This document shows positions 16,749 through 25,441 of a stretch of 64,000 nt of DNA, piece by piece. Both the position numbers and the translations under genes were made by a program. The notes under the pieces were generated by a model, which was given only the letters and a program-made list of their open reading frames with translations, was not told where the DNA came from and did no database searches. Position 1 is the stretch's first letter, and every line of letters starts with the position of its first letter. Source of the stretch: ZC4RG35 sp040878345 (GTDB lineage: Bacteria > Actinomycetota > Acidimicrobiia > Spongiisociales > ZC4RG35); assembly GCA_040878345.1 (NCBI GenBank), contig JBBDML010000003.1:62001-126000 (forward strand). The letters are read 5' to 3'.

Positions 16749-17855
16749 ATGAGAACCGGCAAGAAACTTGCGGTGCTGGCGGTGATGACACTGGTCGTCG
16801 CCGCCTGTACTACGGCAGCTGACACCACCACAACGGCTGGAAACGGTGACGGGACAACGCTTCCGGGGGCTCCCGGCGACACTCTGGCCGCGGTCCAGGC
16901 GCGAGGATCCCTCAACTGTGGGGTCAACAACGCGGTCCCCGGCTTCGGGTTCGTCGACGCCGACGGCAACCACCTCGGGTTCGACATCGACTTCTGCCGG
17001 GCATTGGCGGCCGCGGTCCTCGGTGACGCCGATTCCGTCGAGTTCGTCGACCTCACCGCCGAGCAGCGGTTCACCGCCCTGTCATCGGAGGAGATCGATG
17101 TTTTGATCCGCAACACCACCTGGACCTCGAGTCGTGACGGCACCCTTGGTGCCACCTTCACCACCACTACCTTCTACGACGGGCAGGGGATGATGGTGCG
17201 CTCCGACAGTGGGTTCACCAGCGTGGACGATATGGCCGACACCACCATCTGTGTGCTCTCGGGAACCACCACCGAGCTCAACCTGGCAACCCGGATGGCC
17301 GGGATCAGCTATACGCCGTCGACTTTCGAGGACAACCCCCAGATTCAGGCGGCCTTCGTCGAAGGGGCCTGTGACGGCTGGACCTCGGACAAGTCCCAGC
17401 TGGCTGGAGTCCGGTCGGCTTGGCCCGCCGACGATGGGGGCCCCGAGGCCTTGACCATCCTCGAGGAGACCTTCTCCAAGGAGCCGCTGGGACCTGTGGT
17501 GAGGGACGGCGACTCGCAGTGGGCGCAGATCGTCGACTGGGTGGTGATAGCCACCATCCAGGCCGAGGAGTTCGGGATCACCCAGGACAACGTGGGGACC
17601 TTCGCCGACACCGACAACAACGACATCCGTCGTTTCCTCGGTCTCGAGATCACCGATGCGGACGGGAACACGTCCATCTTCGACGCCGGCCTGGGACTCG
17701 ACCCCGACTTCGCGGCCAACATGATCGCCGCCGTTGGCAACTACGGCGAGATCTATGACCGCCATGTCGGTCCGAGCACACCGTTGGGGCTGGAGCGTGG
17801 TGTCAACGCCCTGTGGACGGACGGTGGGCTCCACTACCCGCCACCACACCGCTAG
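16749..17855 (+). CDS. General L-amino-acid binding lipoprotein, AapJ/BztA-like
   Basis: 368 residues. The signal peptide ends LVVAAC (Cys20), followed by a Thr-rich linker. The body has the AapJ/BztA pattern: LAAVQARGSLNCGVNNAVPGFGF, GFDIDFCRALAAAVLGD, FTALSSEEIDVLIRNTTWTSSRDG, DGWTSDKSQLAGVRS, EPLGPVVRDGD and a C-terminal NYGEIYDRHVG. GGAGG lies four bases before the ATG at 16749. It is first gene of a complete rightward system: binding protein, two permeases, ATPase. Confidence 0.93.
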   Translation: MRTGKKLAVLAVMTLVVAACTTAADTTTTAGNGDGTTLPGAPGDTLAAVQARGSLNCGVNNAVPGFGFVDADGNHLGFDIDFCRALAAAVLGDADSVEFVDLTAEQRFTALSSEEIDVLIRNTTWTSSRDGTLGATFTTTTFYDGQGMMVRSDSGFTSVDDMADTTICVLSGTTTELNLATRMAGISYTPSTFEDNPQIQAAFVEGACDGWTSDKSQLAGVRSAWPADDGGPEALTILEETFSKEPLGPVVRDGDSQWAQIVDWVVIATIQAEEFGITQDNVGTFADTDNNDIRRFLGLEITDADGNTSIFDAGLGLDPDFAANMIAAVGNYGEIYDRHVGPSTPLGLERGVNALWTDGGLHYPPPHR

Positions 17856-17869
17856 ACGATGACAGGGGC

Positions 17870-17887
17870 GACCCGCTCCGGCGGGTC
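17870..17887 (+). other. Stem-loop after the AapJ-like gene, beside an assembly gap
   Basis: GACCCGC (17870-17876) and GCGGGTC (17881-17887) form a perfect 7-pair stem with loop TCCG, 14 bases after the stop codon. The N run begins at the next base and is followed by 11 C. The placement matches the stem-loop at 15634-15680. Confidence 0.65.
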
Positions 17888-17897
17888 NNNNNNNNNN
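17888..17897. other. Assembly gap (10 N)
   Basis: Ten unknown bases between a GC hairpin and a run of 11 C. The missing sequence probably contains a G/C homopolymer or a further hairpin arm. Confidence 0.98.
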
Positions 17898-17920
17898 CCC
17901 CCCCCCCCTCCACGGCACGG

Positions 17921-19093
17921 ATGACTGCTGCCCCTGATGTCGCGACCAGAACTCCGTTCTGGCGCGACCTGAGGACCCTTCGAGTCGCCGCTCAGCTGTT
18001 GGCCGTCGTCGTGGTGGGCAGTGTCATCTACTACCTGTGGTCGAACCTGATGGGCAACCTGCGGGCCGCAGGATTGTCGACCAACTTCAGTTTCCTCACC
18101 CAACCGCTAGGGGTAGATATCGCAGGCTCCGGCGCCGGCCCGGGCACACCGATCTGGCGGGGTCTCCTGGTCGGGGTCAAGAACACCTTCGCCCTGGTCA
18201 TCGTGGGCATACCCATTCTCACTGTCATCGGGACCCTGGTCGGGATCGGGAGACTCTCCACCAACTGGCTGGTGATCCGGATCTGCACCATCTATGTGGA
18301 GCTGTTCCGCAATCTGCCGCCCCTGCTCATCATCTTCTTCTTCTTCAACGCGGTGGTCCTCAGGCTCCCCCTACTCGAGAACTCGTCGAATCCGATGGGT
18401 CTCCTCGTCGTGAACAACCGGTTCATCGCGGTGACCGGCTTCACCGCCCAACCCGGACTCGGGGCGTATTGGGTGATCATGGGGGTGACGCTGCTGATTT
18501 CCATCTGGATCTGGATCCAGCGGACACGACGCTGGGAACGCACCGGCCGGCCCCATCAACGTGTGCTCTGGTCGGGTGGGCTCCTCGGTGCGGTGGGTCT
18601 GATCGCCTTTCTCCTCCTCGGTGGACCAATCGCCCTCTCGGTCCCGGTCCTCGACGGCCGGGCCTTGGCAGGCGGGTTCAGGGGGTTGGGCTCGTACTTC
18701 GCAGTTCTGGTGGCGCTGGTCCTCTACACCGCCTCACATGTCGCCGAGATAGTCAGGGGGAGTATCCTCGCCGTCCCCAGGGGCCAGACGGAGGCTGCCA
18801 ATGCACTGGCACTGAGCCCTTTCCAGAGACTGCGTCACATCCTCCTTCCCCAGGCGATGCGGATCGCAATTCCCCCCACGATCAGCCAGTTCCTCAACTT
18901 CACCAAGAACACCTCGCTTGCGATAGCGATCGGGTACGCCGAGATCACCCGCATCACGTTCCAGACCATCGGCAACGCCCAGCCCGCCCCCCAACTGGTG
19001 GCCCTCCTCATGCTCTGCTATCTGGTGTTCTCGTTGACCATCTCGGTGGTGGTCAATCTCCTCAACCGCCGTCTCCAGTACGTGACCCAATGA
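17921..19093 (+). CDS. Amino-acid ABC transporter permease, AapQ/BztB-like
   Basis: 390 residues from ATG 17921. A first membrane segment lies near 25-45, then permease motifs RGLLVGVKNTFALVIVGIPILTVIGTLVGIGRLS, TIYVELFRNLPPLLIIFFFF and, after a long central insert with two extra segments (about 180-245), the EAA loop ANALALSPFQRLRHILLPQAMRIAIPPTISQFLNFTKNTSLA. The long insert is typical of the AapQ/BztB branch. The stop overlaps the next ATG. The true 5' context is interrupted by the N run 24 bases upstream. Confidence 0.92.
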   Translation: MTAAPDVATRTPFWRDLRTLRVAAQLLAVVVVGSVIYYLWSNLMGNLRAAGLSTNFSFLTQPLGVDIAGSGAGPGTPIWRGLLVGVKNTFALVIVGIPILTVIGTLVGIGRLSTNWLVIRICTIYVELFRNLPPLLIIFFFFNAVVLRLPLLENSSNPMGLLVVNNRFIAVTGFTAQPGLGAYWVIMGVTLLISIWIWIQRTRRWERTGRPHQRVLWSGGLLGAVGLIAFLLLGGPIALSVPVLDGRALAGGFRGLGSYFAVLVALVLYTASHVAEIVRGSILAVPRGQTEAANALALSPFQRLRHILLPQAMRIAIPPTISQFLNFTKNTSLAIAIGYAEITRITFQTIGNAQPAPQLVALLMLCYLVFSLTISVVVNLLNRRLQYVTQ

Positions 19094-20325
19094 CCACCGA
19101 GACCGTCCCTGCGACCACCGCGCCGGCCACGCCGAAACGCGGATGGGTGGCATGGATCAGGGAGAACCTTTTCAACACCTGGTACAACGGGCTTCTCACC
19201 TTGATCCTCGGGGGTCTCACCGTGGCCGCCCTCTGGTTCGCGGTCCGGGCGGTGGCCGGGTTCGACCTCACCATCATCAAGACCAACCTCAGACTATTCA
19301 TGATCGGCAAGTTTCCCGCTAGCCAACTCTGGCGGCCCTGGGTCTCCGGCGCTCTCCTCGCCCACGCCGTTGGTCTCGGCTCAGGCCTGGTCCACTCTGC
19401 CACCCGGGAACGGGCCCAGAAGGCCGGTCTGCCCTACATCCCGAGCACAGTGAGTGACATTCTCTCTCGGTTCTGGCCGGTGATGGTCCTGGTGGTGGTG
19501 ATCCTCCTCCTCACCGAGACCATCACCCCCACAATCATGGTGATCCTGGTGGCCGGTGCCGGTGCGGGCGGCAGCTACCTTGGTCGTTGGCTCCCGTCAC
19601 GGCTCTGGGGTTGGGTGGCGGTCGTGGCGTTGGTGATCGGCGGATACATGGCCATGAGTGCCTTCGGCGGGGTGGGGTGGGATGCCTGGGGTGGACTCCA
19701 TCTCAACCTGTTCCTCGCTGTGGCCGGGATCGCCTTCGCCTTCCCCCTGGGAATGCTCCTAGCCCTGGGGCGGCGCTCATCCCTACCAGTGGTCCGGGCG
19801 ATGTCGGTGACCTACATCGAAGTTGTCCGGGGCGTCCCACTGATAGCCATCCTCCTGTTCGGAGCGTTTGCCATCGGCTTCCTCCTCCCCGAGGGGGTCC
19901 GGCCTAGTCAGGTCACCCGGATGCTCATCGCCATCACCGCCTTCGAGGCCGCATACATCGCCGAGGTCATCCGGGGAGGGCTACAGGCGGTGCCCCCCGG
20001 TCAGACCGAGGCCTCCCAGGCACTGGGGTTGCCACCATGGAAGACCATGCGACTGGTGGTGCTACCTCAGGCCCTGAGGGCCACCATACCGCCGATGGTC
20101 GGCCAGTTCATCAGCCTCTACAAGGACACCACCCTGGTGGCGATCCTGGGCCTCACCGAGTTGCTCGAGGCCAGCTTCATCGTCAACTCCCAGCCTGGGT
20201 TCCTGGGCAAAGGGCTGTTCTTGGTGACTCTGGCCTTTGCCGGACTCGTCTTCTGGGTCGGGTCCTACACGATGTCGAGAGAAGCGCGAAGATTGGAGAA
20301 GAGATTGGGAGTAGGTGAGCGATGA
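19090..20325 (+). CDS. Amino-acid ABC transporter permease, AapM/BztC-like
   Basis: 411 residues. Begins inside the previous stop (ATGA). A long N-terminal part with several membrane segments precedes the core LNLFLAVAGIAFAFPLGMLLALGRRS, TYIEVVRGVPLIAILLFGAF and the EAA loop SQALGLPPWKTMRLVVLPQALRATIPPMVGQFISLYKDTTLVA. Forms the membrane channel with the preceding permease. Its stop overlaps the ATPase start. Confidence 0.92.
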   Translation: MTTETVPATTAPATPKRGWVAWIRENLFNTWYNGLLTLILGGLTVAALWFAVRAVAGFDLTIIKTNLRLFMIGKFPASQLWRPWVSGALLAHAVGLGSGLVHSATRERAQKAGLPYIPSTVSDILSRFWPVMVLVVVILLLTETITPTIMVILVAGAGAGGSYLGRWLPSRLWGWVAVVALVIGGYMAMSAFGGVGWDAWGGLHLNLFLAVAGIAFAFPLGMLLALGRRSSLPVVRAMSVTYIEVVRGVPLIAILLFGAFAIGFLLPEGVRPSQVTRMLIAITAFEAAYIAEVIRGGLQAVPPGQTEASQALGLPPWKTMRLVVLPQALRATIPPMVGQFISLYKDTTLVAILGLTELLEASFIVNSQPGFLGKGLFLVTLAFAGLVFWVGSYTMSREARRLEKRLGVGER

Positions 20326-21095
20326 CACAAGCCGGCCTCTATGCCGACGCCACACGGGCCAAGGGCGAGTCGATCATCGAGGTGATCGGGGTCGACAAGT
20401 TCTTCGGCGACTTTCAGGCGCTCAAGAACGTCAGCATCAATGTGGGCCGTCAGGAGGTAGTGGTGGTCATCGGGCCTTCCGGCTCGGGGAAGTCGACCCT
20501 GATCCGGTGCATCAACCGTCTGGAGAAGCACGACAGGGGAAGGATCGTCGTCGACGGGATCGAGCTGTCTGACGATGTGAGGAGCGTGCACGAGGTGAGA
20601 CGCGAGACGGGCATGGTCTTCCAGCAATTCAATCTCTTTCCCCATCTCAGCGTGCTCGACAACATCACACTGGCCCCCCGCCAGGTGAGACACGCCCCCA
20701 AGGCAGAGGCTGAGGAGGCTGGCATGCAATTGCTGGAGCGGGTGGGGATCCCGGAACAGGCCAGGAAGTTCCCCGGTCAGCTCTCCGGCGGTCAGCAACA
20801 GAGGGTGGCGATCGCCAGGTCGCTGGCGATGAAGCCGAAGGTGATGATGTTCGACGAGCCGACCTCCGCCCTCGACCCCGAGATGATCAAAGAAGTCCTC
20901 GACGTCATGGTCGAGCTGGCAAAGGGTGGGATGACCATGATGTGCATCACCCACGAGATGGGGTTCGCCCGAGCCGTCGCCGACCGGGTGGTGTTCATGG
21001 CCGACGGTCAGATCGTCGAGGTGGGGACCCCCGAGCACTTCTTCACCAACCCTGTGGAGGCCCGGACCAAGCTCTTCCTGAGTCAGATCCTCTGA
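20322..21095 (+). CDS. Amino-acid ABC transporter ATPase, AapP/GlnQ-like
   Basis: 257 residues. Walker A GPSGSGKST, Q-loop MVFQQFNLFPHLSVLDN, signature SGGQQQR, Walker B VMMFDEPTSALDPEM, switch His in CITHEMGFARAVADRV and tail NPVEARTKLFLSQIL, all in the polar amino-acid ATPase pattern. It drives the two preceding permeases and might also serve the orphan permease at 14794-15627. Last gene of the operon. Confidence 0.94.
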   Translation: MTQAGLYADATRAKGESIIEVIGVDKFFGDFQALKNVSINVGRQEVVVVIGPSGSGKSTLIRCINRLEKHDRGRIVVDGIELSDDVRSVHEVRRETGMVFQQFNLFPHLSVLDNITLAPRQVRHAPKAEAEEAGMQLLERVGIPEQARKFPGQLSGGQQQRVAIARSLAMKPKVMMFDEPTSALDPEMIKEVLDVMVELAKGGMTMMCITHEMGFARAVADRVVFMADGQIVEVGTPEHFFTNPVEARTKLFLSQIL

Positions 21096-21152
21096 CAGGA
21101 ACGCCGGCTTAGGACAAGACCGGGCTAGCCCCGGGCACGATTTAGCCTGACA

Positions 21153-22241
21153 TTGCCCGTGTCCAAGTCGACCTTCACGCTCCTGGTGGTCCTGATCGGC
21201 GGCGCCCTGGTCGGCTCCGCCTCCTATTTCTTGTGGTCCGTCGCGAAAGCCTCCCCCCCTACCAGCATCCCAGTCGCGGCCGAGTCGACCCTGCCCGATG
21301 CCACTACGACTTCTGCGCCGTCGACCACGACCACCACGATCCCTACCACGACCACGACGTCGCGCAGCTCCCTGATCATCCACGGCACGGGTGACGTCGC
21401 CCTCGACCCCGATTACATCCCGGCATTGACGTCAAACGGGTGGGACCACGCCTGGTCCGGGCTGGAAGGCCTTCTCCTCGCCGACGACCTGACTGTGATC
21501 AATCTGGAGTGTGTCCCATCCGACATCGGGCTCCAGCTTGACAAGGAGTTCGTATTCCGGTGCCCCACCGAGTCTCTGCCCTCGCTGCTCGCCAATGGCG
21601 TCGAGGTCGCCAACCTGGGGAACAACCACTCCGGGGACTACGGGAAAGAGGCCTTGGTCGACGGTCGCGCCCAGCTCATCGCAAGTGGGGTGGCCCCGGT
21701 GGGAGCCGGAAAGGACGATGACGAGGCAGGGGCCCCGGCGCTATTCGAGATCGGCGGTTGGCAGGTGGCCGTGGTCGGGTTTGGCGGCGTCGCACCTTCA
21801 ACCAGTTGGTACGCCGCAGAAGACCGGGCGGGGATGCGCAACGGCAAGGACACCGACTCGATGGTGGAGGCGGTGCAGGCCGCTGCCGACGTCGCCGACA
21901 TCGTGGTGGTAACCATCCATTGGGGACAGGAGCTCGACACCGCACCCCGTCCCGATGACATCGCCAACGCCCGGGCCATGATCGAGGCCGGCGCCGACAT
22001 CATCTTCGGCCACCACTCCCATCGTCTGGCGCCGCTGGAGATGATCGACGGGGTCCCGGTGTTCTGGCAGCTGGGAAACTTCGTCTGGCCCCACAACTCG
22101 GCGGCCAGCGCCACCACCGCCGTGGCCAGGGCGGTGGTCAACCCCGACGGGACCATCGACGCCTGCCTGATCCCGGCCTACATCATCAGCCCTGGTCACC
22201 CGGTGCTGACCTCGGAGCCGGCCTGCGGGCCGGGGAGCTGA
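21153..22241 (+). CDS. Membrane-anchored CapA-family protein
   Basis: 362 residues if the TTG at 21153 is used; GTG 21159 is equally possible. One membrane segment (about 8-30), a Thr/Ser/Pro linker (about 45-72), then a CapA (PgsA-like) calcineurin-type phosphoesterase fold: GTGDVAL, VINLECV, NLGNNHSGDYGKEAL, VVTIHWGQELD, IFGHHSHRLAPLE and QLGNFVW. Metal-binding His, Asn and Asp positions are present. CapA proteins take part in poly-gamma-glutamate capsule or envelope functions, but most members are uncharacterised. The stop overlaps the next start. Confidence 0.85.
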   Translation: MPVSKSTFTLLVVLIGGALVGSASYFLWSVAKASPPTSIPVAAESTLPDATTTSAPSTTTTTIPTTTTTSRSSLIIHGTGDVALDPDYIPALTSNGWDHAWSGLEGLLLADDLTVINLECVPSDIGLQLDKEFVFRCPTESLPSLLANGVEVANLGNNHSGDYGKEALVDGRAQLIASGVAPVGAGKDDDEAGAPALFEIGGWQVAVVGFGGVAPSTSWYAAEDRAGMRNGKDTDSMVEAVQAAADVADIVVVTIHWGQELDTAPRPDDIANARAMIEAGADIIFGHHSHRLAPLEMIDGVPVFWQLGNFVWPHNSAASATTAVARAVVNPDGTIDACLIPAYIISPGHPVLTSEPACGPGS

Positions 22242-23809
22242 TGGGGGAGCGCACCCGCCCGGTGCTCATGGTCATCGGGCTGGGCGCTGCTCTGGGGATG
22301 GTCGCCTTCTTTGCTCTCGGCTATCGGATCGGGGCCGGTGAGCCGAAAGCGGGTGACACTCACGGCCCACCGTCGACGACCACAATGCCCCCGATCGAGG
22401 CCGCGTCGACCTCACTGCCGGTCACCACCCTCCCGGCATCGACCACCACCACCATCCTGGTGAGACCCGCCGACGAGGTTCCCGGCTGGACCGTTGGCCG
22501 GCCGTGGGGCTCGGTCGCGGGTGTCACGATGTTCCGCGGCAATCCGACCCGGACCTTCTACGGGACGGGCCCGGTGGGGAATGACCCTGCCATCGTCTGG
22601 CGTTACCCGGACTCAGCGATGTGCGCCACCTCCTCGGTGGGTGGCGAGTCAACGGTCTGGTGCGGGATGGGCTGGACCGGCCAGCCGGTGGTGTACGAGC
22701 GTGAAGACGGAGTCAGCGAGCTGATCTTCGGCGCCTATGACCGGTCGGTGCATTTCGTCGACGCCGCCACCGGTCGTGACCTCCGTCCCCGATTCGCCAC
22801 CGGGGACATCATCAAGGGGAGCGTCACCCTCGACCCCGACGGGTTCCCTCTCATCTACTTCGGCTCCCGAGACAACAAGCTGCGAATCGTGGCTCTCGAC
22901 CGCGAGAGCCCGGAGGAGCTGTGGTCTCTCGACGCCAACTCGGTCCGAGGGATCTGGAACAACGACTGGGACGGCAACCCGGTGATCGTCGACGACATTC
23001 TCTACGAGGGTGGCGAGAACGGATGGTTCTTCGCATACGAGCTCAACCGGTCCTACGACTCCGACGGCCAGGTGACCATCGCCCCCCAGCTCCTTCTCGC
23101 CATGCCCGGATACGACGACCAGCTGATCTCACGGTCGGGGAGGAACGTCTCCATCGAATCGTCGGTGGCGGTTCATGGCCAGCGGGTCTACTTCACCAAC
23201 TCCGGCGGCCGGGTGGTCGGGCTCGACGTCTCCCAGATCCGCGACGGGGTCGCTCCCATCGTCTTCGACTACTACACCGGCGGTGACATCGACGCCACAC
23301 CCGTCCTCGACGAGGAAGGGTATCTATACCTCGCCATCGAGCACGAGCCGTCACAGATGTCCTCGGCTGAGCGGGAGCACAACCTCGAAGTGGGGCAGTT
23401 GGTCAAGCTCGACCCATTCGCCACCGGTGACCCGAGACTTTGGGGGATCGATCTCACCACAGGCGTCGACGACGCCGGTCTATGGTCGACACCGGCCCTC
23501 CACGACGGGCACCTATACGTCAACACCCACGGCGGGGAGCTGATCGGCGTCGACACCGAGACCGGTCGGATCGTGTGGAGTGACCCGGTCGGGTGGCACT
23601 CCTGGTCGTCCCCGGTGGTTGTCGACGGGACACTGGTGGTGGCCACCTGTCTCGGCGATCTCCGGGCCTACTCGCTGGGAGACCCGGCCAACCCGGTAGA
23701 GCGGTGGTCCCTCGATCTGGGCGGGTCATGTCTCGAGGCAACCCCGGTGGTGTGGGACGGCACCATCTATATCGGTTCGAGGGATGGGTTCATCCGTGCC
23801 GTCCGATGA
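22241..23809 (+). CDS. Membrane-anchored PQQ-like beta-propeller protein
   Basis: 522 residues. An N-terminal anchor (about 7-28) and a Thr/Pro-rich linker precede a beta-propeller built of PQQ/YWTD-like blades, seen as repeated units such as FVDAATGRDLRPRF, RIVALDRESPEELWSLD, IGVDTETGRIVWSD and IYIGSRDGFIRAV. Extracytoplasmic; possibly a scaffold or binding protein. No PQQ-dehydrogenase catalytic residues were recognised. It starts inside the CapA stop codon (TGATG), so the two are probably made together. Confidence 0.82.
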   Translation: MGERTRPVLMVIGLGAALGMVAFFALGYRIGAGEPKAGDTHGPPSTTTMPPIEAASTSLPVTTLPASTTTTILVRPADEVPGWTVGRPWGSVAGVTMFRGNPTRTFYGTGPVGNDPAIVWRYPDSAMCATSSVGGESTVWCGMGWTGQPVVYEREDGVSELIFGAYDRSVHFVDAATGRDLRPRFATGDIIKGSVTLDPDGFPLIYFGSRDNKLRIVALDRESPEELWSLDANSVRGIWNNDWDGNPVIVDDILYEGGENGWFFAYELNRSYDSDGQVTIAPQLLLAMPGYDDQLISRSGRNVSIESSVAVHGQRVYFTNSGGRVVGLDVSQIRDGVAPIVFDYYTGGDIDATPVLDEEGYLYLAIEHEPSQMSSAEREHNLEVGQLVKLDPFATGDPRLWGIDLTTGVDDAGLWSTPALHDGHLYVNTHGGELIGVDTETGRIVWSDPVGWHSWSSPVVVDGTLVVATCLGDLRAYSLGDPANPVERWSLDLGGSCLEATPVVWDGTIYIGSRDGFIRAVR

Positions 23810-23858
23810 CCGGCTAGCCAGTTCGATGACAGGTCGGCTTCATATCATCCCCCCTCCG

Positions 23859-24380
23859 ATGCGCCACGCCATGTTCTCCCTCCTCGTCGGGCTCGTCCTC
23901 ATCGGATGTGACGGCGGAGAGGTGGCGGTGACCACGACCTCCGTCCCGTCAACCACCACCACCGTGCTTTCGGTCGACACCACCGACCCGCCTCGGCCAT
24001 GCCCGGCAGCCCCCTACCAGATCGGGTTTCTCCCGATTACGGTCAACGAGGCCGGGTTCGACCCCAGCGGGCTCGAGCCGGACGTATGGACCTCGGTGGG
24101 CGGAACCCACACCACGTTCTTGGGGCGGACCGACGGGACGGTCGCCATCGCCCTGATCCGGGGGACTCTCCCCGCCGTCGACTGGCCCGGTGAGAAGGGG
24201 GAGACCACCGTCGACGGGACCCGAGCCGCGGTCGGCCCCCACCCCGACGGCACCTGGGTCGCCGGGTGGTACGAGGAGCCCCGGGAGCGGTGCGACCTCT
24301 ACACCATGGTGTTCTACCCGCCCTGGGCCCCTTCGGAGGTCGAGCAGGTGGTCCTCAGCATGACCCGGGTGCCGGGCTAG
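23859..24380 (+). CDS. Small secreted lipoprotein of unknown function
   Basis: 173 residues from the ATG at 23859, which gives a compact lipoprotein signal peptide ending LVLIGC (Cys17). An upstream ATG at 23826 would place extra residues before the signal. A Thr/Ser-rich linker follows, then a domain with two more cysteines (RPCPAAP and ERCDLY). No family recognised. It shares orientation, Thr-rich linker and export with the two genes before it and may act with them. Confidence 0.7.
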   Translation: MRHAMFSLLVGLVLIGCDGGEVAVTTTSVPSTTTTVLSVDTTDPPRPCPAAPYQIGFLPITVNEAGFDPSGLEPDVWTSVGGTHTTFLGRTDGTVAIALIRGTLPAVDWPGEKGETTVDGTRAAVGPHPDGTWVAGWYEEPRERCDLYTMVFYPPWAPSEVEQVVLSMTRVPG

Positions 24381-24396
24381 CTAGATCCGCCTGCGC

Positions 24397-25347
24397 TCAG
24401 CGGAAACCGTCGATGACCCGCACCACCTGGCTGGCGGTGCTCATGATGTAGAAGTGGAGACCGGGGACACCCGACTCCAGCAGCTCGATGGCCTGCTCCT
24501 TGGCCCATGCCACACCGATTTCGGCGGCGCCGGCGTTGTCACTCACGCCACTCACCTCGCCGGCCAGGGGCTCGGGGATCTCTGCCCCGAAGGTGCGGGG
24601 CAAGGACTGGAGATGGTTGGTGGTGGTGAGGATCTTGAGACCGGGGACGATGGGGACCGTGATCCCGGCTTCCCGGCACAGCTCGATGAATCGGAAGTAG
24701 TGGCGGTTGTCGAAGAACATCTGGGTCACCACGTAGTCGGCGCCGGCGTCGACCTTCTTCTTGAGGTTGGCGATGTCCCAGGCGAGGTTGGGGGCTTCGG
24801 TGTGCTTCTCGGGGTAGCCACCGACACCGATGCAGAAGTCGGTGGGCCGGGCGTCCACCAGGTCCTCAAGGTACCGACCCTCGTTCATCGCCGAGATCTG
24901 GGTCACCAGATCACTGGCGTAGGTGTTGGCGGAACGGTCGGGCCTCACCGGTTTGGCGGTGCCCAGGTCATCTCCACGGACCGCCAGGACATTGCGTATC
25001 CCCAGGTAGTGGAGCTCGATGAGGGCGTCTTCGGTCTCCTCCCGGCTGAAGCCCTGACATAGGATGTGAGGCACGGCGTCTATGCCGTAGCGGTATTGGA
25101 TGGCGGCACAGAGCCCGATGGTGCCCGGTCGCTTCCTCTTCACGTGGCGCCTGACCACGTTCCCCGGCATCTCCTCGTAGTAGGCCTCGGCGGCATGACT
25201 GGTGACGTCGATGAAGGGCGGCTCGTAGGGGAGGAGGGTCTCGACTATGGAAAGGATGTCCTCGATCGACCCGCCCCGGCGCGGCGGGATGATCTCATAC
25301 GAGATGAGTGGCTCCGACGCCTTGGAGTAGTGCTCGCTGACCTTCAT
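24397..25347 (-). CDS. metF: Methylenetetrahydrofolate reductase
   Basis: 316 residues. FAD-dependent reduction of 5,10-methylene- to 5-methyl-tetrahydrofolate, the methyl donor for methionine. Seen: the N-terminal SYEIIPPRRGG, FIDVTSHAAE, HILCQGFSREETEDALIELHYLGIRNVLAVRGDD, VGGYPEKHTEAPN, KKKVDAGADYVVTQMFFDN and PIVPGLKILTT. The conserved Glu in EIIPP and Asp in RGDD are present. Size fits bacterial MetF with no regulatory domain. It ends 17 bases from the convergent lipoprotein gene. Confidence 0.95.
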   Translation of the reverse strand: MKVSEHYSKASEPLISYEIIPPRRGGSIEDILSIVETLLPYEPPFIDVTSHAAEAYYEEMPGNVVRRHVKRKRPGTIGLCAAIQYRYGIDAVPHILCQGFSREETEDALIELHYLGIRNVLAVRGDDLGTAKPVRPDRSANTYASDLVTQISAMNEGRYLEDLVDARPTDFCIGVGGYPEKHTEAPNLAWDIANLKKKVDAGADYVVTQMFFDNRHYFRFIELCREAGITVPIVPGLKILTTTNHLQSLPRTFGAEIPEPLAGEVSGVSDNAGAAEIGVAWAKEQAIELLESGVPGLHFYIMSTASQVVRVIDGFR

Positions 25348-25389
25348 CGACGAGTGATCAGGCTAACGGTGGCCAAGCAAGTTGGTACC

Positions 25390-25434
25390 AGCGTGAGTAG
25401 ATGACGTCGTACAGCGACGTCATCTACTCACGCT
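25390..25434. repeat. Palindromic repeat, family 1, copy B
   Basis: Perfect 20-base arms (25390-25409 and 25415-25434) around loop TACAG; the left arm is AGCGTGAGTAGATGACGTCG. The right arm is identical to 236-255 of copy A. It ends seven bases beyond the stop of the leftward SPFH gene and lies between that gene and metF. No T-run follows. Confidence 0.92.
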
Positions 25435-25441
25435 TGATCTC

